Positions 7,572 through 16,338 are shown, numbered from the stretch's first letter. The stretch is DNA of 64,000 nucleotides from Aquibaculum arenosum (GCF_029222965.1 NZ_JARHUD010000006.1:248001-312000); one strand, 5' to 3'. Numbers and translations: made by a program. Notes: generated by a model from the sequence alone, not told the origin.

Positions 7572-9271
7572 TTGAAGTACCTCTCGGCGAGTTCCGGATC
7601 GTTCATCAGCTCGTCAGGCGAGCCCACCGCCATGGTGTGCCCCTCATCGAGGAAGTAGACGGTGTCGCAGAGCGTTTTGATGACATCCAGATTGTGCTCG
7701 ATGATGCAGATCGTCTTACCCTCCTCCGCCAGGCGGCGGATCACCGGGAAGATCTCCTGCAGCGCATTGCCGTCGAGGCCGGAAAGCGGTTCGTCGAAGA
7801 GCAGCACTTCCGCACCCGTGGCCAAGAGACGTGCCACCACCAGCAGCTTCTCCTCGGCGTAGGAGAGATTTTCCGCCCGCTCGTCTGCCTTGTCCTCCAG
7901 CCCGACGAAGCGCAGCACCTCCATGGCCCGCTCGGCATTCTCACGTTCCTCGCGCGCCACCTGGCGCGGTGCGAAATAGGCCTTGAACACATTGTCGCCG
8001 GACTGGCGCGGCAGAGCCACCACCACGTTCTCCAGCACCGTCATCTTGGTGAAGAGCCGCAGGTCCTGGAAGGAGCGAGCGACGCCAGCGCCGACGATCT
8101 GATGCGGCTTGAGCCCGGCGATCGACTTATCCTTGTAGCGGATCTCGCCCTCGTCCGGCTTGAGGAAGCCGGTCAGGAGATTGAAGGCGGTGGTCTTGCC
8201 GGCGCCGTTCGGCCCGATCAGGCCGGTCACCTGACCGCGCCGCATGACGATGTCGAAGCCCGACACCGCCGTGATGCCGCCGAAGGACTTGTGCAGGCCG
8301 CGGCCTTCCAGGATGGGCTGGGCATCCGCACTGCCTTCCGCCTTCAGCAGGGTTTCCTGCGCCTTGCCTTGCGACCCGCCGGCGGTGGCCGTGGCCGTGA
8401 CGCTGCGCGACTGCGGCTCAGGCAGGATGCCTTCGGGACGAATGCGCAGGATCAGGATCAAGAGAGCGCCGTAGATCACCAGCCGCGCCTTGTCGGCGAT
8501 GTCCACCGGCATGTTGATGAACTTCAGGGCCTCGGGCAGTCCCACCAGCACCAGGGCGCCCACAACCGACCCCCAGAGGTTTCCGGTGCCGCCAAGGATC
8601 ACCATGGCCAGGATGTATATCGTCTCGTCGATGGTGAAGCCGTCGGGGCCGACGTAGTTGAAGTAGTGGGCATAGAGACCGCCCGCGATCGACGCCAGAC
8701 CGGCGGCAAAGGCGAAGACGGTCAGCTTCATATAGACGAGGTCCTTGCCGCAGGCCTGGGCGGCGGAGGCATTCTCGCGCATCGCCCGCAGGGCTCGCCC
8801 GAAGGGCGAATGCGCCAGGCGCCAGGCTATCCAGAAGCAACCCGCAGCAAATGCAACGGCCAGCGGCAGGAAGGTTCCCGGCGAGGACAGGCGCCCGCCG
8901 AAGATCGTGATGTTGGGAATGCCGGCGATGCCGTCGCCGCCACCGGTTAGGCCGCGCCAGTTCAAGATCACCTCGACCACGATGATCTGCAGCGCCAGGG
9001 ATATGATGACCAGGTATTCCCCGGACACCCGGATTGCCGGCAACGCGACCAGGACGCCGACAGCCGCCACAAAGGCCACACCCGCGATCAGCGGGATAGG
9101 AAAGGGCATCCCCAGGCTGGTGGTCAGGATCGCCGTGACGTAGGCGCCCAGACCATAAAAGGCAGCATGGGACAGGGCAAAAAGGCCCGCAAAACCGATC
9201 AACAGATTGAAGGACGTCGCCAGGATCACGTAGAGCGACGCCATGACGAGAATGTGTAGGATGTATTCCAT
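7568..9271 (-). CDS. Fused LivM permease-LivG ATPase
   Basis: 567-residue fusion. Residues 1 to about 300 are a LivM-type permease with multiple membrane segments. A poorly conserved Ala/Thr/Gly/Ser-rich linker follows, and the last about 245 residues are a LivG-type ATPase with Walker A GPNGAGKTT and Walker B EVLLFDEPLSGLD. The ABC signature is LSYAEEKLL instead of the usual LSYGQQR or LSGGQ form. The start is placed at MEYILHILVM, where LivM proteins begin; the frame is open a further 35 codons upstream. livH lies 17 bp upstream and livF overlaps the end. The M-G fusion is known in some proteobacterial importers. Confidence 0.93.
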   Translation of the reverse strand: MEYILHILVMASLYVILATSFNLLIGFAGLFALSHAAFYGLGAYVTAILTTSLGMPFPIPLIAGVAFVAAVGVLVALPAIRVSGEYLVIISLALQIIVVEVILNWRGLTGGGDGIAGIPNITIFGGRLSSPGTFLPLAVAFAAGCFWIAWRLAHSPFGRALRAMRENASAAQACGKDLVYMKLTVFAFAAGLASIAGGLYAHYFNYVGPDGFTIDETIYILAMVILGGTGNLWGSVVGALVLVGLPEALKFINMPVDIADKARLVIYGALLILILRIRPEGILPEPQSRSVTATATAGGSQGKAQETLLKAEGSADAQPILEGRGLHKSFGGITAVSGFDIVMRRGQVTGLIGPNGAGKTTAFNLLTGFLKPDEGEIRYKDKSIAGLKPHQIVGAGVARSFQDLRLFTKMTVLENVVVALPRQSGDNVFKAYFAPRQVAREERENAERAMEVLRFVGLEDKADERAENLSYAEEKLLVVARLLATGAEVLLFDEPLSGLDGNALQEIFPVIRRLAEEGKTICIIEHNLDVIKTLCDTVYFLDEGHTMAVGSPDELMNDPELAERYFK

Positions 9272-9288
9272 TGCTGCGGCGTTCCCCC

Positions 9289-10161
9289 TTACCGTCGCAT
9301 CGCTGCGCCGAAGAGGCCCTGGGGCCGCAACAGCACCACCAGGAAGAGCAGCATGAAGGCGATGGAACTCTGCCATTCCGTGGGAATGCGCAGCATGCCC
9401 AAACTCTCCACCATGCCCAGAGCAAAGCCGCCGATCACCGCCCCCTTGATGGATCCGATGCCGCCAACGATGACAGCGACGAAGGCCATGAAGACGGCAA
9501 GGAAGCCCATGTGCGTTGTGGCGCCATCCTTGAGCAGGATCAGCACCGCCGAGGGGGCGGAGATGGCCGAGCCGATGGCAAAGACGAGGATTGCCACCTT
9601 GCGGGTGTCGATACCGATGATTCGGGCCATTTCGGGATTGTCGGTCATCGCCAGCACGGCCTTACCGTAGCTGGTCCAGCGCAGGAAGACGGCCAGCGCG
9701 CCGCCAAGCACCACCAGGACCACCACTTGCCAGATGTGGATGGTGGTGAAGAAGACCGGGCCCATGAAGTGGATGCCGTTGGTGAATTCCCGCACCACCC
9801 TCACGCCGGAGCCGAAGATAATGCCGACCAGGTTCTCCAGCACGATGTAGAGACCAAGGGAGGCGATCAGCGGTACGAGGTGGGGCGCCTGGCGCTTCTC
9901 GAAGGGCTCGTAGAGCAGCACGTAGCTGCCCACGCCCAGCAGCACGGCCGCCAGGATGGCGATCAGCAGAGCCACCGGGATCGGCAAGCCCAGCATCGCT
10001 GCCGAGTACCAAGCCATATAGGCCGCCACCGTGAAAATCGGGCCGTAGGCGAAGTGCACGATCCGCGTGGTGGCGAAGATGATGCCGAAGCCGACGCCGA
10101 GCAGCGCGTAATGGCTGCCGGTGATGACTCCGTTGACGAGAAGCTGCAGGGCGAGATCCAT
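9289..10161 (-). CDS. livH: Branched-chain-type ABC importer permease LivH
   Basis: 290-residue inner-membrane permease with about eight hydrophobic segments. The LivH signature NGVITGSHYALLGVGF is at the N-terminus and IVGGIGSIKGAVIGG near the end. It pairs with the LivM half of the downstream fusion to form the transport channel. A 71-bp gap separates it from the binding-protein gene, as is common where the binding protein is made in excess. Confidence 0.95.
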   Translation of the reverse strand: MDLALQLLVNGVITGSHYALLGVGFGIIFATTRIVHFAYGPIFTVAAYMAWYSAAMLGLPIPVALLIAILAAVLLGVGSYVLLYEPFEKRQAPHLVPLIASLGLYIVLENLVGIIFGSGVRVVREFTNGIHFMGPVFFTTIHIWQVVVLVVLGGALAVFLRWTSYGKAVLAMTDNPEMARIIGIDTRKVAILVFAIGSAISAPSAVLILLKDGATTHMGFLAVFMAFVAVIVGGIGSIKGAVIGGFALGMVESLGMLRIPTEWQSSIAFMLLFLVVLLRPQGLFGAAMRR

Positions 10162-10232
10162 CGCGCAGGCTCCGAAGTAGGAGGCACCCGGAGCAGCCTT
10201 GGGCCACTCCGGGTGCGGTCAAGCAAAGGGGG

Positions 10233-11372
10233 TTATTCGAGGTCCAGGTACCGCTGGAACTCGCTCTCACCGTCCTGGATCTGGAAAAGTGCAACGCGCT
10301 TCTGGGCGACGCCGTTATCCTGGAAGGTCATTTCACCGCCGTAAACGCTGGGATAGGTCGGCTGCTCGCGGATGATGCGCGCAAGATTGGCACCATCGTA
10401 GTAGTCGCCGCCTTCAGCCCGGGCGCGCCGGATCGCTTCCGCGATCAGATAGACGCCTTCATAGTAGTTGGCCGCGTAGAACTCCGGATCCTCGCCGTAG
10501 CGCTCGCGATAGGCTTCCTGGAAGCGCTGCGACCAGTCATCGGTCGGGGTGAAGTAGTCGGAGGTGTAGTAGTAACCCTCCATGTGATCACCACCGATTT
10601 CGGCCACGTCCGCGGTGTACTCCACGCCGACCACGGGCACGTCGATGCCGAACTCCCGCGCGCGGCGCATGGCCATGCCGGGATCGGGGCTGAAGAGCCA
10701 GAGCGCCAGGAAGTCCGGATTGGCGGTACGCATCTTGGCGATCTGGGTGTCGATGTTGGTCGCGCCCTGGTCCATCCATTCGGTCGCGACCACCTCACCG
10801 CCCAGCTCTTCCCAGTAGGGCTCGACCTCGGAGATGATGCTTTCACCGGCGTCGGTGCGCCAGGCGATCTGCGCCATGCGGCTCCAACCCTCTTCGTCGG
10901 CGAAGGCCACCGCGGCACGTCCCAGATCCGAGGCCAGCGAGCGGTTGTGGAAGAGGTTGTCGGAGATGCCGACCATGGCGGTGCTGACGCCGCCGCCATT
11001 GACCACCAGAATGCCCTGCTCATCGGCGATGGGAGCGATGGCGATGGTGGGCGGCGAGAAGGAGGAGAAGACTGCCTGCACGTCGTGCATGTTGATCAGG
11101 CGGTTGATCGCATTGACGCCCTCGCGGGCGATGCCGCTCTTGTGGTCCTCGAAGACCGCCTCCAGGGGGATGCCGTCGATGCCGCCCTCGGCGTTGATCT
11201 CCTCGACCGCCAGTTCGATCCCGGCGCTCATGACCTTGCCGTACCAGTCACCGCTGCCGCTCATCGCCAGGATGGCGCCGATGGTAAACTTTTCCGGGTC
11301 TTCGGCACGACTGTCCGCGGCGGCAAAGGCCACTAAACTGGCCGCCGCCAGCCCAAGCAATTCACGTCTCAT
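10233..11372 (-). CDS. Branched-chain-type ABC importer substrate-binding protein
   Basis: 379-residue periplasmic binding protein of the type 1 (LivK-like) fold. The start is MRRELLGLAAASL, preceded by GGAGG at a proper distance; the frame is open 24 codons further upstream without a better site. The signal peptide ends around AAADSRA. The mature part begins EDPEKFTIGAILAMSGSGDWYG, typical of the Peripla_BP_6 family. It is the first gene of the operon running to the acyl-CoA ligase at 1045. The ligand is unknown and context favours an organic acid. Confidence 0.92.
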   Translation of the reverse strand: MRRELLGLAAASLVAFAAADSRAEDPEKFTIGAILAMSGSGDWYGKVMSAGIELAVEEINAEGGIDGIPLEAVFEDHKSGIAREGVNAINRLINMHDVQAVFSSFSPPTIAIAPIADEQGILVVNGGGVSTAMVGISDNLFHNRSLASDLGRAAVAFADEEGWSRMAQIAWRTDAGESIISEVEPYWEELGGEVVATEWMDQGATNIDTQIAKMRTANPDFLALWLFSPDPGMAMRRAREFGIDVPVVGVEYTADVAEIGGDHMEGYYYTSDYFTPTDDWSQRFQEAYRERYGEDPEFYAANYYEGVYLIAEAIRRARAEGGDYYDGANLARIIREQPTYPSVYGGEMTFQDNGVAQKRVALFQIQDGESEFQRYLDLE

Positions 11373-11510
11373 AACTCGTTCCTCCAATGCAGTTTCTGTT
11401 TTTGGGGTCATGCGGCGGCTTCTCCGGCCGCCTGAGTCCGGCATCGCAGTGTCGATGCCCTAACAGGAAGGGATCGGGATCCCGGCTCCTCCCGTGTAGA
11501 TGTTTGATGT

Positions 11511-11539
11511 ATCACATAGCCCAGTATGATGGCTGTCAA
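11511..11539 (-). promoter_or_regulatory. Sigma-70-type promoter of the liv/catabolic operon
   Basis: On the minus strand TTGACA (11534-11539) is followed after 17 bp by TGTGAT (11511-11516), giving a perfect -35 and a 4/6 -10 about 140 bp upstream of the binding-protein start codon. A short dyad TGATGTATCA (11505-11514) overlaps the -10 and could be an operator, for example for the TetR regulator encoded at 17595. Confidence 0.6.
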
Positions 11540-11607
11540 CGGCCGCAAGGGCTGGTGCGCCGCGGTCGCGCGATCGTGCTGTCATCGTCCGGCCCTCCGC
11601 AGCTTCA

Positions 11608-12768
11608 TCAACGCCGCTGATCGAAGCGCCGACCGACCAGGCCGGCGGCGATGTTGATCTTCTGGATATCGACGGTGCCGCCGGCAATGCCCCAGCCCCA
11701 GGCGTCGCGCAGGCGCTGCTCCATGCCGTACTCCTTGGCATAGCCGTAGCCGCCCATGAGCTGCACCCCGGCACCGGCAACATCGCGCACCATTTCATTG
11801 GCGAAGCACTTGGCAATGGCCGCCTGCTGCGCCTCGGGAAAGCTGCCGGGCGGCACGGCCGCGGCGCGGTGAATCAGGAGGCGGCTTGCTTCCACTCTGG
11901 TCGCCATCTCGGCCAGACGGAGCTGCACCGCCTGGAAATCCACGATGGGCTTGCCGAACTGCGCGCGGTCCTGAACGTAGTCCAGCACCTGCTCCAGCGC
12001 CCCGGCGGCCAGCCCCAGCGACATGGTCGCGTTGCCGCAGCGCTCCAGGTTGAAGGCCTGCATCAGCTTGCCGAACTCTCCAGCGTCGGCCAGCAGATGG
12101 CTGCGCGGAACGCGCACCTCCTCGAAAGTCATGTCGGCGCTGGGGATGCCGCGGAAGCCCATCAGCCTTTCCTGGGGCCCGAAGCTGAGACCCGGCGTCT
12201 CGCGATCGACGAAGACCGCGCCGACACCCTTGGCGCCCGGCGCGTCGGAGAGGCGGCAGAAAACGACGTAGCCCTGGGAGTGCCCGGCGCCGCTGCACCA
12301 GCGCTTGCTGCCGTTGATGACGATCTCGTCGCCCTCGATCCGCGCGCGCGTGCGCAGGTCAGTGAGCGCCGTGCCGGCGTCCGGCTCGGACATGGAAATG
12401 GCAACGATCATCTCCCCAGCCACCACCTGGGGCACGACACGCTCGCGCAATTCGGGGCTGCCGAACCGCTCGACGATGCGCACCGGCCCGGTGCAGGCCT
12501 CGAAAACCGGGAAGGCAACCGCGGCCGAAACCTTGGCAAACTCCTCCAAGACGATCAGCGCATCCAGATGCCCGGCCCCGGCGCCGCCGAATGCCTCACC
12601 GGTATTGAGGCCCAGGAAACCCAGTTCGGCGTAGCGCTTCAGCCATTCGGCCGGCACGGGCTCGGCCGCATCTTCCACCTGGCGGGCCAGCGTCGGCAGC
12701 TCCTCCCGCGCGAAGCGGCGGGCGGTGTCCTGCAGCATGAGCTGCGTGTCGTTCAGGGTGAAATCCAC
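11608..12768 (-). CDS. Acyl-CoA dehydrogenase, atypical active site
   Basis: 386-residue FAD-dependent acyl-CoA dehydrogenase, which would desaturate an acyl-CoA at C2-C3 and pass electrons to ETF. Family tracts are clear: ISMSEPDAGTALTDLRT, INGSKRWCSGA and DRAQFGKPI. Where most short-chain members have the catalytic glutamate (IYEGTxEIQ), this protein reads IAGGTVDIQ, so the base is not at the usual place. It is the last gene of the minus-strand operon, 3 bp after the hydratase gene. It may work on a branched or ring-bearing side chain. Confidence 0.9.
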   Translation of the reverse strand: MDFTLNDTQLMLQDTARRFAREELPTLARQVEDAAEPVPAEWLKRYAELGFLGLNTGEAFGGAGAGHLDALIVLEEFAKVSAAVAFPVFEACTGPVRIVERFGSPELRERVVPQVVAGEMIVAISMSEPDAGTALTDLRTRARIEGDEIVINGSKRWCSGAGHSQGYVVFCRLSDAPGAKGVGAVFVDRETPGLSFGPQERLMGFRGIPSADMTFEEVRVPRSHLLADAGEFGKLMQAFNLERCGNATMSLGLAAGALEQVLDYVQDRAQFGKPIVDFQAVQLRLAEMATRVEASRLLIHRAAAVPPGSFPEAQQAAIAKCFANEMVRDVAGAGVQLMGGYGYAKEYGMEQRLRDAWGWGIAGGTVDIQKINIAAGLVGRRFDQRR

Positions 12769-12771
12769 CGG

Positions 12772-13638
12772 CTAGTCTCCCGTCGCCACGGCCGCGCGGC
12801 CGTTGTCCAGCACCACCCGCTCCCCGACCCGGGCCCGGAATGCATAGGCGCCCACTTCGTCCAGCCGCCAGATGTCGGTCTCGATGGTCTCGCCCGGATA
12901 GACCGGTTTGGAGAAGCGCCCGTCCATGGCCGAAAGCGCCTGCGGACGCTCCGGACAGAGACTACGCACCAGCGCCCGACAGACGATTCCGAAGGTCGCC
13001 AGGCCGTGCAGGATCGGCTTCTCGAAGCCTGCCTTGCGCGCCACGGCGGGGTCGGCGTGCAGCGGATTGCGGTCGCCGGAGAGGCGATAGATCAAGGCGG
13101 ATTGTGGCGAGGTGGCCAAGGTAACCGTTTCATCGGGCGCACGCTCCGGCAGCGGCGCGGGCTTGGCCGCGGGGCCGCTGGGGCCGCCGAAGCCGCCATC
13201 GCCCCGACAGAAGAGGGTCTGGGTCGCGGTTGCCAGCAGCTTCCCGGCCGGATCGGTCAGGCGCCGCTCCACATAGACCAGCGCACCGCGGCCTTCGCCC
13301 TTGTCGATCACCTCGACCACGCGGCTCTTGCCGCGCACCTCGCCGCTGGCTGGGAGCGGCCGGTGCAGGCGGAAGCCCTGCTCGCCGTGCACCACCCGCA
13401 CCCAGTCAATGCCACTGTCCAGATCGCGGGCCCAAAAGCCGGGATGACCGAGCACCGTGCCAAAGGACGGCAGCACGCTGAAGGCTGCCTCTTCATAGAC
13501 GAAAGGCAGGTCGGCCTCGTCCAGGGGATCCAACCCGGCGCCGCAGCCCAGCGCGTAGAGGATCGCCTGGTCCGGCCCCCAGCTTTGCCGAACCTCGGGA
13601 ATGTCCAGGGCGAGTAGGTGATCGCGGTCGATGGTCAT
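12772..13638 (-). CDS. MaoC-family (hydratase 2-type) enoyl-CoA hydratase
   Basis: 288-residue double hot-dog protein. The N-terminal half is a degenerate hot-dog with FAS1-like features. The C-terminal half has the hydratase-2 motif SGDRNPLHADPAVARKAGF with the catalytic Asp and His, followed by PILHGL. Expected reaction: hydration of a 2-enoyl-CoA to an (R)-3-hydroxyacyl-CoA. Three-base gaps on both sides place it tightly between the SDR and the acyl-CoA dehydrogenase, giving a beta-oxidation order of dehydrogenase, hydratase, hydroxyacyl dehydrogenase. Confidence 0.9.
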   Translation of the reverse strand: MTIDRDHLLALDIPEVRQSWGPDQAILYALGCGAGLDPLDEADLPFVYEEAAFSVLPSFGTVLGHPGFWARDLDSGIDWVRVVHGEQGFRLHRPLPASGEVRGKSRVVEVIDKGEGRGALVYVERRLTDPAGKLLATATQTLFCRGDGGFGGPSGPAAKPAPLPERAPDETVTLATSPQSALIYRLSGDRNPLHADPAVARKAGFEKPILHGLATFGIVCRALVRSLCPERPQALSAMDGRFSKPVYPGETIETDIWRLDEVGAYAFRARVGERVVLDNGRAAVATGD

Positions 13639-13641
13639 GGC

Positions 13642-14553
13642 TCAGACCGGATCCCAGGTGAAGACTTCGGCCGAGCGCTCCAATGGCACAAGCGAGGGCC
13701 CGATGGCGCCGGGCAGCATTTCGGCCACCCCTTCCGGGGTCCAGCCCTCGCCGCGGTGAATCACACGCAGCGGCCGCGGCTGGCTCATCAGGAAGATCTC
13801 GTTGTTGCGCACCGCGAAGATCTGCCCGCTCACCTCCTTGGCCGCATCGGAGCCGAGGAAGACCACGAGCGGCGCGATCTTCTCAGGCGTCATGCGCTTG
13901 AGCTTCTCGACGCGCACCTTGTCGGCCTCCGTCTCGGTCGGGATGGAGGAGATCATCCGGCTCCAGGCGAAAGGCGCGATGCAGTTGGAGCGCACGCCGA
14001 AGCGCTGCATGTCCATGGCGATACCGCGCGACAGGCCGACGATGCCCATCTTCGCCGCCATGTAATTGGCCTGACCGAAGTTGCCGATCAGCCCGGAGGT
14101 GGAGGTCATGTGCACGTAGCTGCCGCTGCCCTGCTCGCGGAAGATTGGCGCGGCGGCGCTCGACACATTGAAGGAGCCGTTGAGGTGAACCGCGATGACC
14201 GATGTCCAGTCTTCCTGGGTCATCTTGTGGAAGATGCGGTCGCGCAGGATGCCGGCATTGTTCACCACCAGGTCGAGCCGGCCGAAGGTGTCACGCGCCG
14301 CAGCCACGAGCCGCGCCGCGCCTTCGGACTCCGCCACACTGTCGCTGTTCGCCAGGGCCTTGCCGCCGGCCGCCTCGATCTCGGCCACCACGGCCGCAGC
14401 CGCACCCTCGTTCTCGGCAGCACCGGTCAGGCTGACTCCGATGTCGTTGACCACCACGGCAGCACCGGCCTGCGCCAGCCCCATGGCCAGCGCTCGGCCG
14501 ACCCCCTGCCCCGCACCGGTCACCAGCGCCACTTTGCCCTCGAGCAAGCCCAT
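13642..14553 (-). CDS. SDR (R)-3-hydroxyacyl-CoA dehydrogenase-like
   Basis: 303-residue classical SDR resembling the dehydrogenase part of peroxisomal multifunctional enzyme type 2. The cofactor motif is TGAGQGVGRALA near residue 12, the structural motif is NNAG, and the catalytic residues lie in MTSTSGL and NYMAAKMG. The C-terminal extension of about 50 residues after the SDR core is usual for this subgroup. Paired with the hydratase-2 gene 3 bp downstream, it probably oxidises the (R)-3-hydroxyacyl-CoA with NAD. Confidence 0.88.
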   Translation of the reverse strand: MGLLEGKVALVTGAGQGVGRALAMGLAQAGAAVVVNDIGVSLTGAAENEGAAAAVVAEIEAAGGKALANSDSVAESEGAARLVAAARDTFGRLDLVVNNAGILRDRIFHKMTQEDWTSVIAVHLNGSFNVSSAAAPIFREQGSGSYVHMTSTSGLIGNFGQANYMAAKMGIVGLSRGIAMDMQRFGVRSNCIAPFAWSRMISSIPTETEADKVRVEKLKRMTPEKIAPLVVFLGSDAAKEVSGQIFAVRNNEIFLMSQPRPLRVIHRGEGWTPEGVAEMLPGAIGPSLVPLERSAEVFTWDPV

Positions 14554-14577
14554 GGATCGTATCTCCTTACGTCTTGG

Positions 14578-15756
14578 TTATAGCGCGGCGGCTGTGCCGA
14601 AGATCGCCGTCGCCTGCGAGGACAGCACACCGCCGTTGCCGTGCGCCAGCGCGACCTCCACGTCCATCACCTGGCGCTCGCCCGCCTGGCCGCGCAGCTG
14701 CTCCACCGCCTCGATCATCGGGAAGAGGCCATACATGCCTGGATGATTGCAGGAGAGGCCGCCGCCATTGGTGTTGACCGCCAGGCGCCCGCCCGGCGCG
14801 ATACCCCCCTCCTCGACGAAGCGCCCGCCCTCGCCCTTGGGGCAAAAGCCCAGGTCCTCGAGGAAGAGCAGCGTGTTGATGGTGAAGGCGTCATAGAGCT
14901 GGGCCATGGGGATGTCCTTCGGACCCAGCCCGGCCATGGCATAGGCCTGCTGCCCCGAGTTCACCGCACAGGTCGTCGTGAGATCGGGCATGTTGGCGAT
15001 CTGCCGGTGGCTGAGCGCCGCGCCGACCCCCAGCAGATAGACCGGCGGTGCCGGCAGGTCCTTGGCTCGCTCCGCGGAAACCAGGATCAGGGCCCCGCCG
15101 CCATCGGTCACGAGGCAGCAGTCGGCGCGGGTCAGCGGATCGCTGACCGGGCGCGAGGCCAGCACTTCGTCGCGGCTCAAGGGCTCGCGCTTGAAGGCCG
15201 CGGGGTTGCGCTGAGCCCAAGCCCGGGCCGCCAGCGCCACCTCGGCCAGCTGCTCGCGCGTTGTGCCGTAGTCATACATGTGGCGCGCCGCCGCCAGGGC
15301 GTAGGAGCTGATGGGATAGAGCGGGTTGTAAGGCGCTTCCGCCGGCTGCGGGTCGGGCAGCGAAACCAGCTTGCCGCCGGCGCTCCGCTGATTGCTGCCG
15401 TAGCAGATCAAAGCCACGGAGCAGAGCCCGGCCTCGATGGCCAGCAGCGCCGAGCGCACATGCCCGAAGAAGGAAGAGCCGCCGACCATGGAGCCGTCGA
15501 AGTAGCGCGGCTGCAGCCCGAGACGCTCGGCCACGTTCAGCAGCGGAAAACCACTGACCGAAAGCGTGCAGAAAAGGCCGTCCACATCCTGCTTGCGCAG
15601 GCCCGCATCGCCGAGCGCCAGCTGCACCGCCTCACCCAGCTGGTCGAAGGCGCTGCGCCCCGGGGCGTCCCAGCGCTTAGTGTTGCCGATGCCGGCGACG
15701 GCCACTTTTCCGCGGAGGTGGCGTCCGCTCTCGCCCCTGCTCATGGGCGCGCTCAT
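14578..15756 (-). CDS. Thiolase-fold protein lacking the nucleophilic Cys (possible Ltp2-type retro-aldolase)
   Basis: 392-residue SCP-x/Ltp-type thiolase-fold protein beginning MSAPMSRGE, core from KVAVAGIGNTK. C-terminal loops NTNGGGLSCNHPG and AHGNGG are conserved. The position equivalent to the nucleophilic cysteine of the other thiolase here (C86 in GGATGC) is F97 in GGSSFFGH. Members of this fold that lack the cysteine include Ltp2, which performs a retro-aldol cleavage of a steroid side chain with a DUF35 partner. The DUF35 gene overlaps its start by 4 bp and the hydratase gene lies downstream, as in that system. Aldolase activity is inferred; conventional thiolase activity is unlikely. 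Confidence 0.85.
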   Translation of the reverse strand: MSAPMSRGESGRHLRGKVAVAGIGNTKRWDAPGRSAFDQLGEAVQLALGDAGLRKQDVDGLFCTLSVSGFPLLNVAERLGLQPRYFDGSMVGGSSFFGHVRSALLAIEAGLCSVALICYGSNQRSAGGKLVSLPDPQPAEAPYNPLYPISSYALAAARHMYDYGTTREQLAEVALAARAWAQRNPAAFKREPLSRDEVLASRPVSDPLTRADCCLVTDGGGALILVSAERAKDLPAPPVYLLGVGAALSHRQIANMPDLTTTCAVNSGQQAYAMAGLGPKDIPMAQLYDAFTINTLLFLEDLGFCPKGEGGRFVEEGGIAPGGRLAVNTNGGGLSCNHPGMYGLFPMIEAVEQLRGQAGERQVMDVEVALAHGNGGVLSSQATAIFGTAAAL

Positions 15757-16151
15757 GCCTGCACCTCCGCGGGTCGGAAGATGTGATAGGCCTCACCTTC
15801 GGCCGGCTGCACCACCTCGGCGACGACCGCCATGCCGATGTGCACCGCATCCGGTGCCACGCCCTCGACCCGGCTCATCACCCGCGCGCGCTCATCCAGG
15901 TCGATCAGCGCCACGCAGTAGGGGGCATCGCGACCCGGGCCGCTGCGTACCACGGTCACCGAATAAACCGTGCCGTGCCCACTGGCGCGGCGCCAGGTCA
16001 GGTCTGGCGCACCGCAACTCGGGCAGAGCACCACCATCTGCGCCGTCACGGCGGCGCAGGCCGCGCAGTACTGCAGCTGCAGTTCTCCTGCCGCCAGGAA
16101 CTCCCGAAACCGGACGTCCGGTCCGGGACCTTCGAATGCCGCCTCTGTCAC
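15753..16151 (-). CDS. DUF35 zinc-ribbon/OB-fold protein, partner of the Cys-less thiolase homologue
   Basis: 132-residue protein if started at the GTG at 16151, which has GGGAGG five bases upstream. The frame stays open to 16346, but those extra residues look unlike the family. The zinc ribbon uses C29, C32, C43 and C46; the OB fold contains the YSVTVVRSGPGRDAPYCVAL core. It overlaps the following thiolase-fold gene by 4 bp, which indicates co-translation and a complex. It is the first gene of the minus-strand beta-oxidation operon and lies back to back with the acyl-CoA dehydrogenase operon on the plus strand. Confidence 0.85.
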   Translation of the reverse strand: MTEAAFEGPGPDVRFREFLAAGELQLQYCAACAAVTAQMVVLCPSCGAPDLTWRRASGHGTVYSVTVVRSGPGRDAPYCVALIDLDERARVMSRVEGVAPDAVHIGMAVVAEVVQPAEGEAYHIFRPAEVQA

Positions 16152-16308
16152 CCGGGCCTCCCGCTTGGCTTCCGTGGCTGTTGCGGTGAAGGCTACATAC
16201 CGATGGGGATGTTTCGCAACAGCAAAAGTGAATCCAGCCGCACAATCGAAACACTTCTTGCATTTACAAAGTCTTAAACCGTAACAGCCGCTCCACGAGA
16301 CAGAGTGC

Positions 16309-16338
16309 TTGACATACCTGTGGGTAGGAATCCCTAAT
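16309..16338 (+). promoter_or_regulatory. Probable promoter of the acyl-CoA dehydrogenase-tetR operon
   Basis: TTGACA at 16309-16314 is followed by a weak -10 region CCCTAAT near 16332-16338. Transcription would begin close to 16343, which favours the ATG at 16376 over the upstream GTG at 16340 as start of the next gene. The short dyad TACCtgtgGGTA lies in the spacer. Confidence 0.4.
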
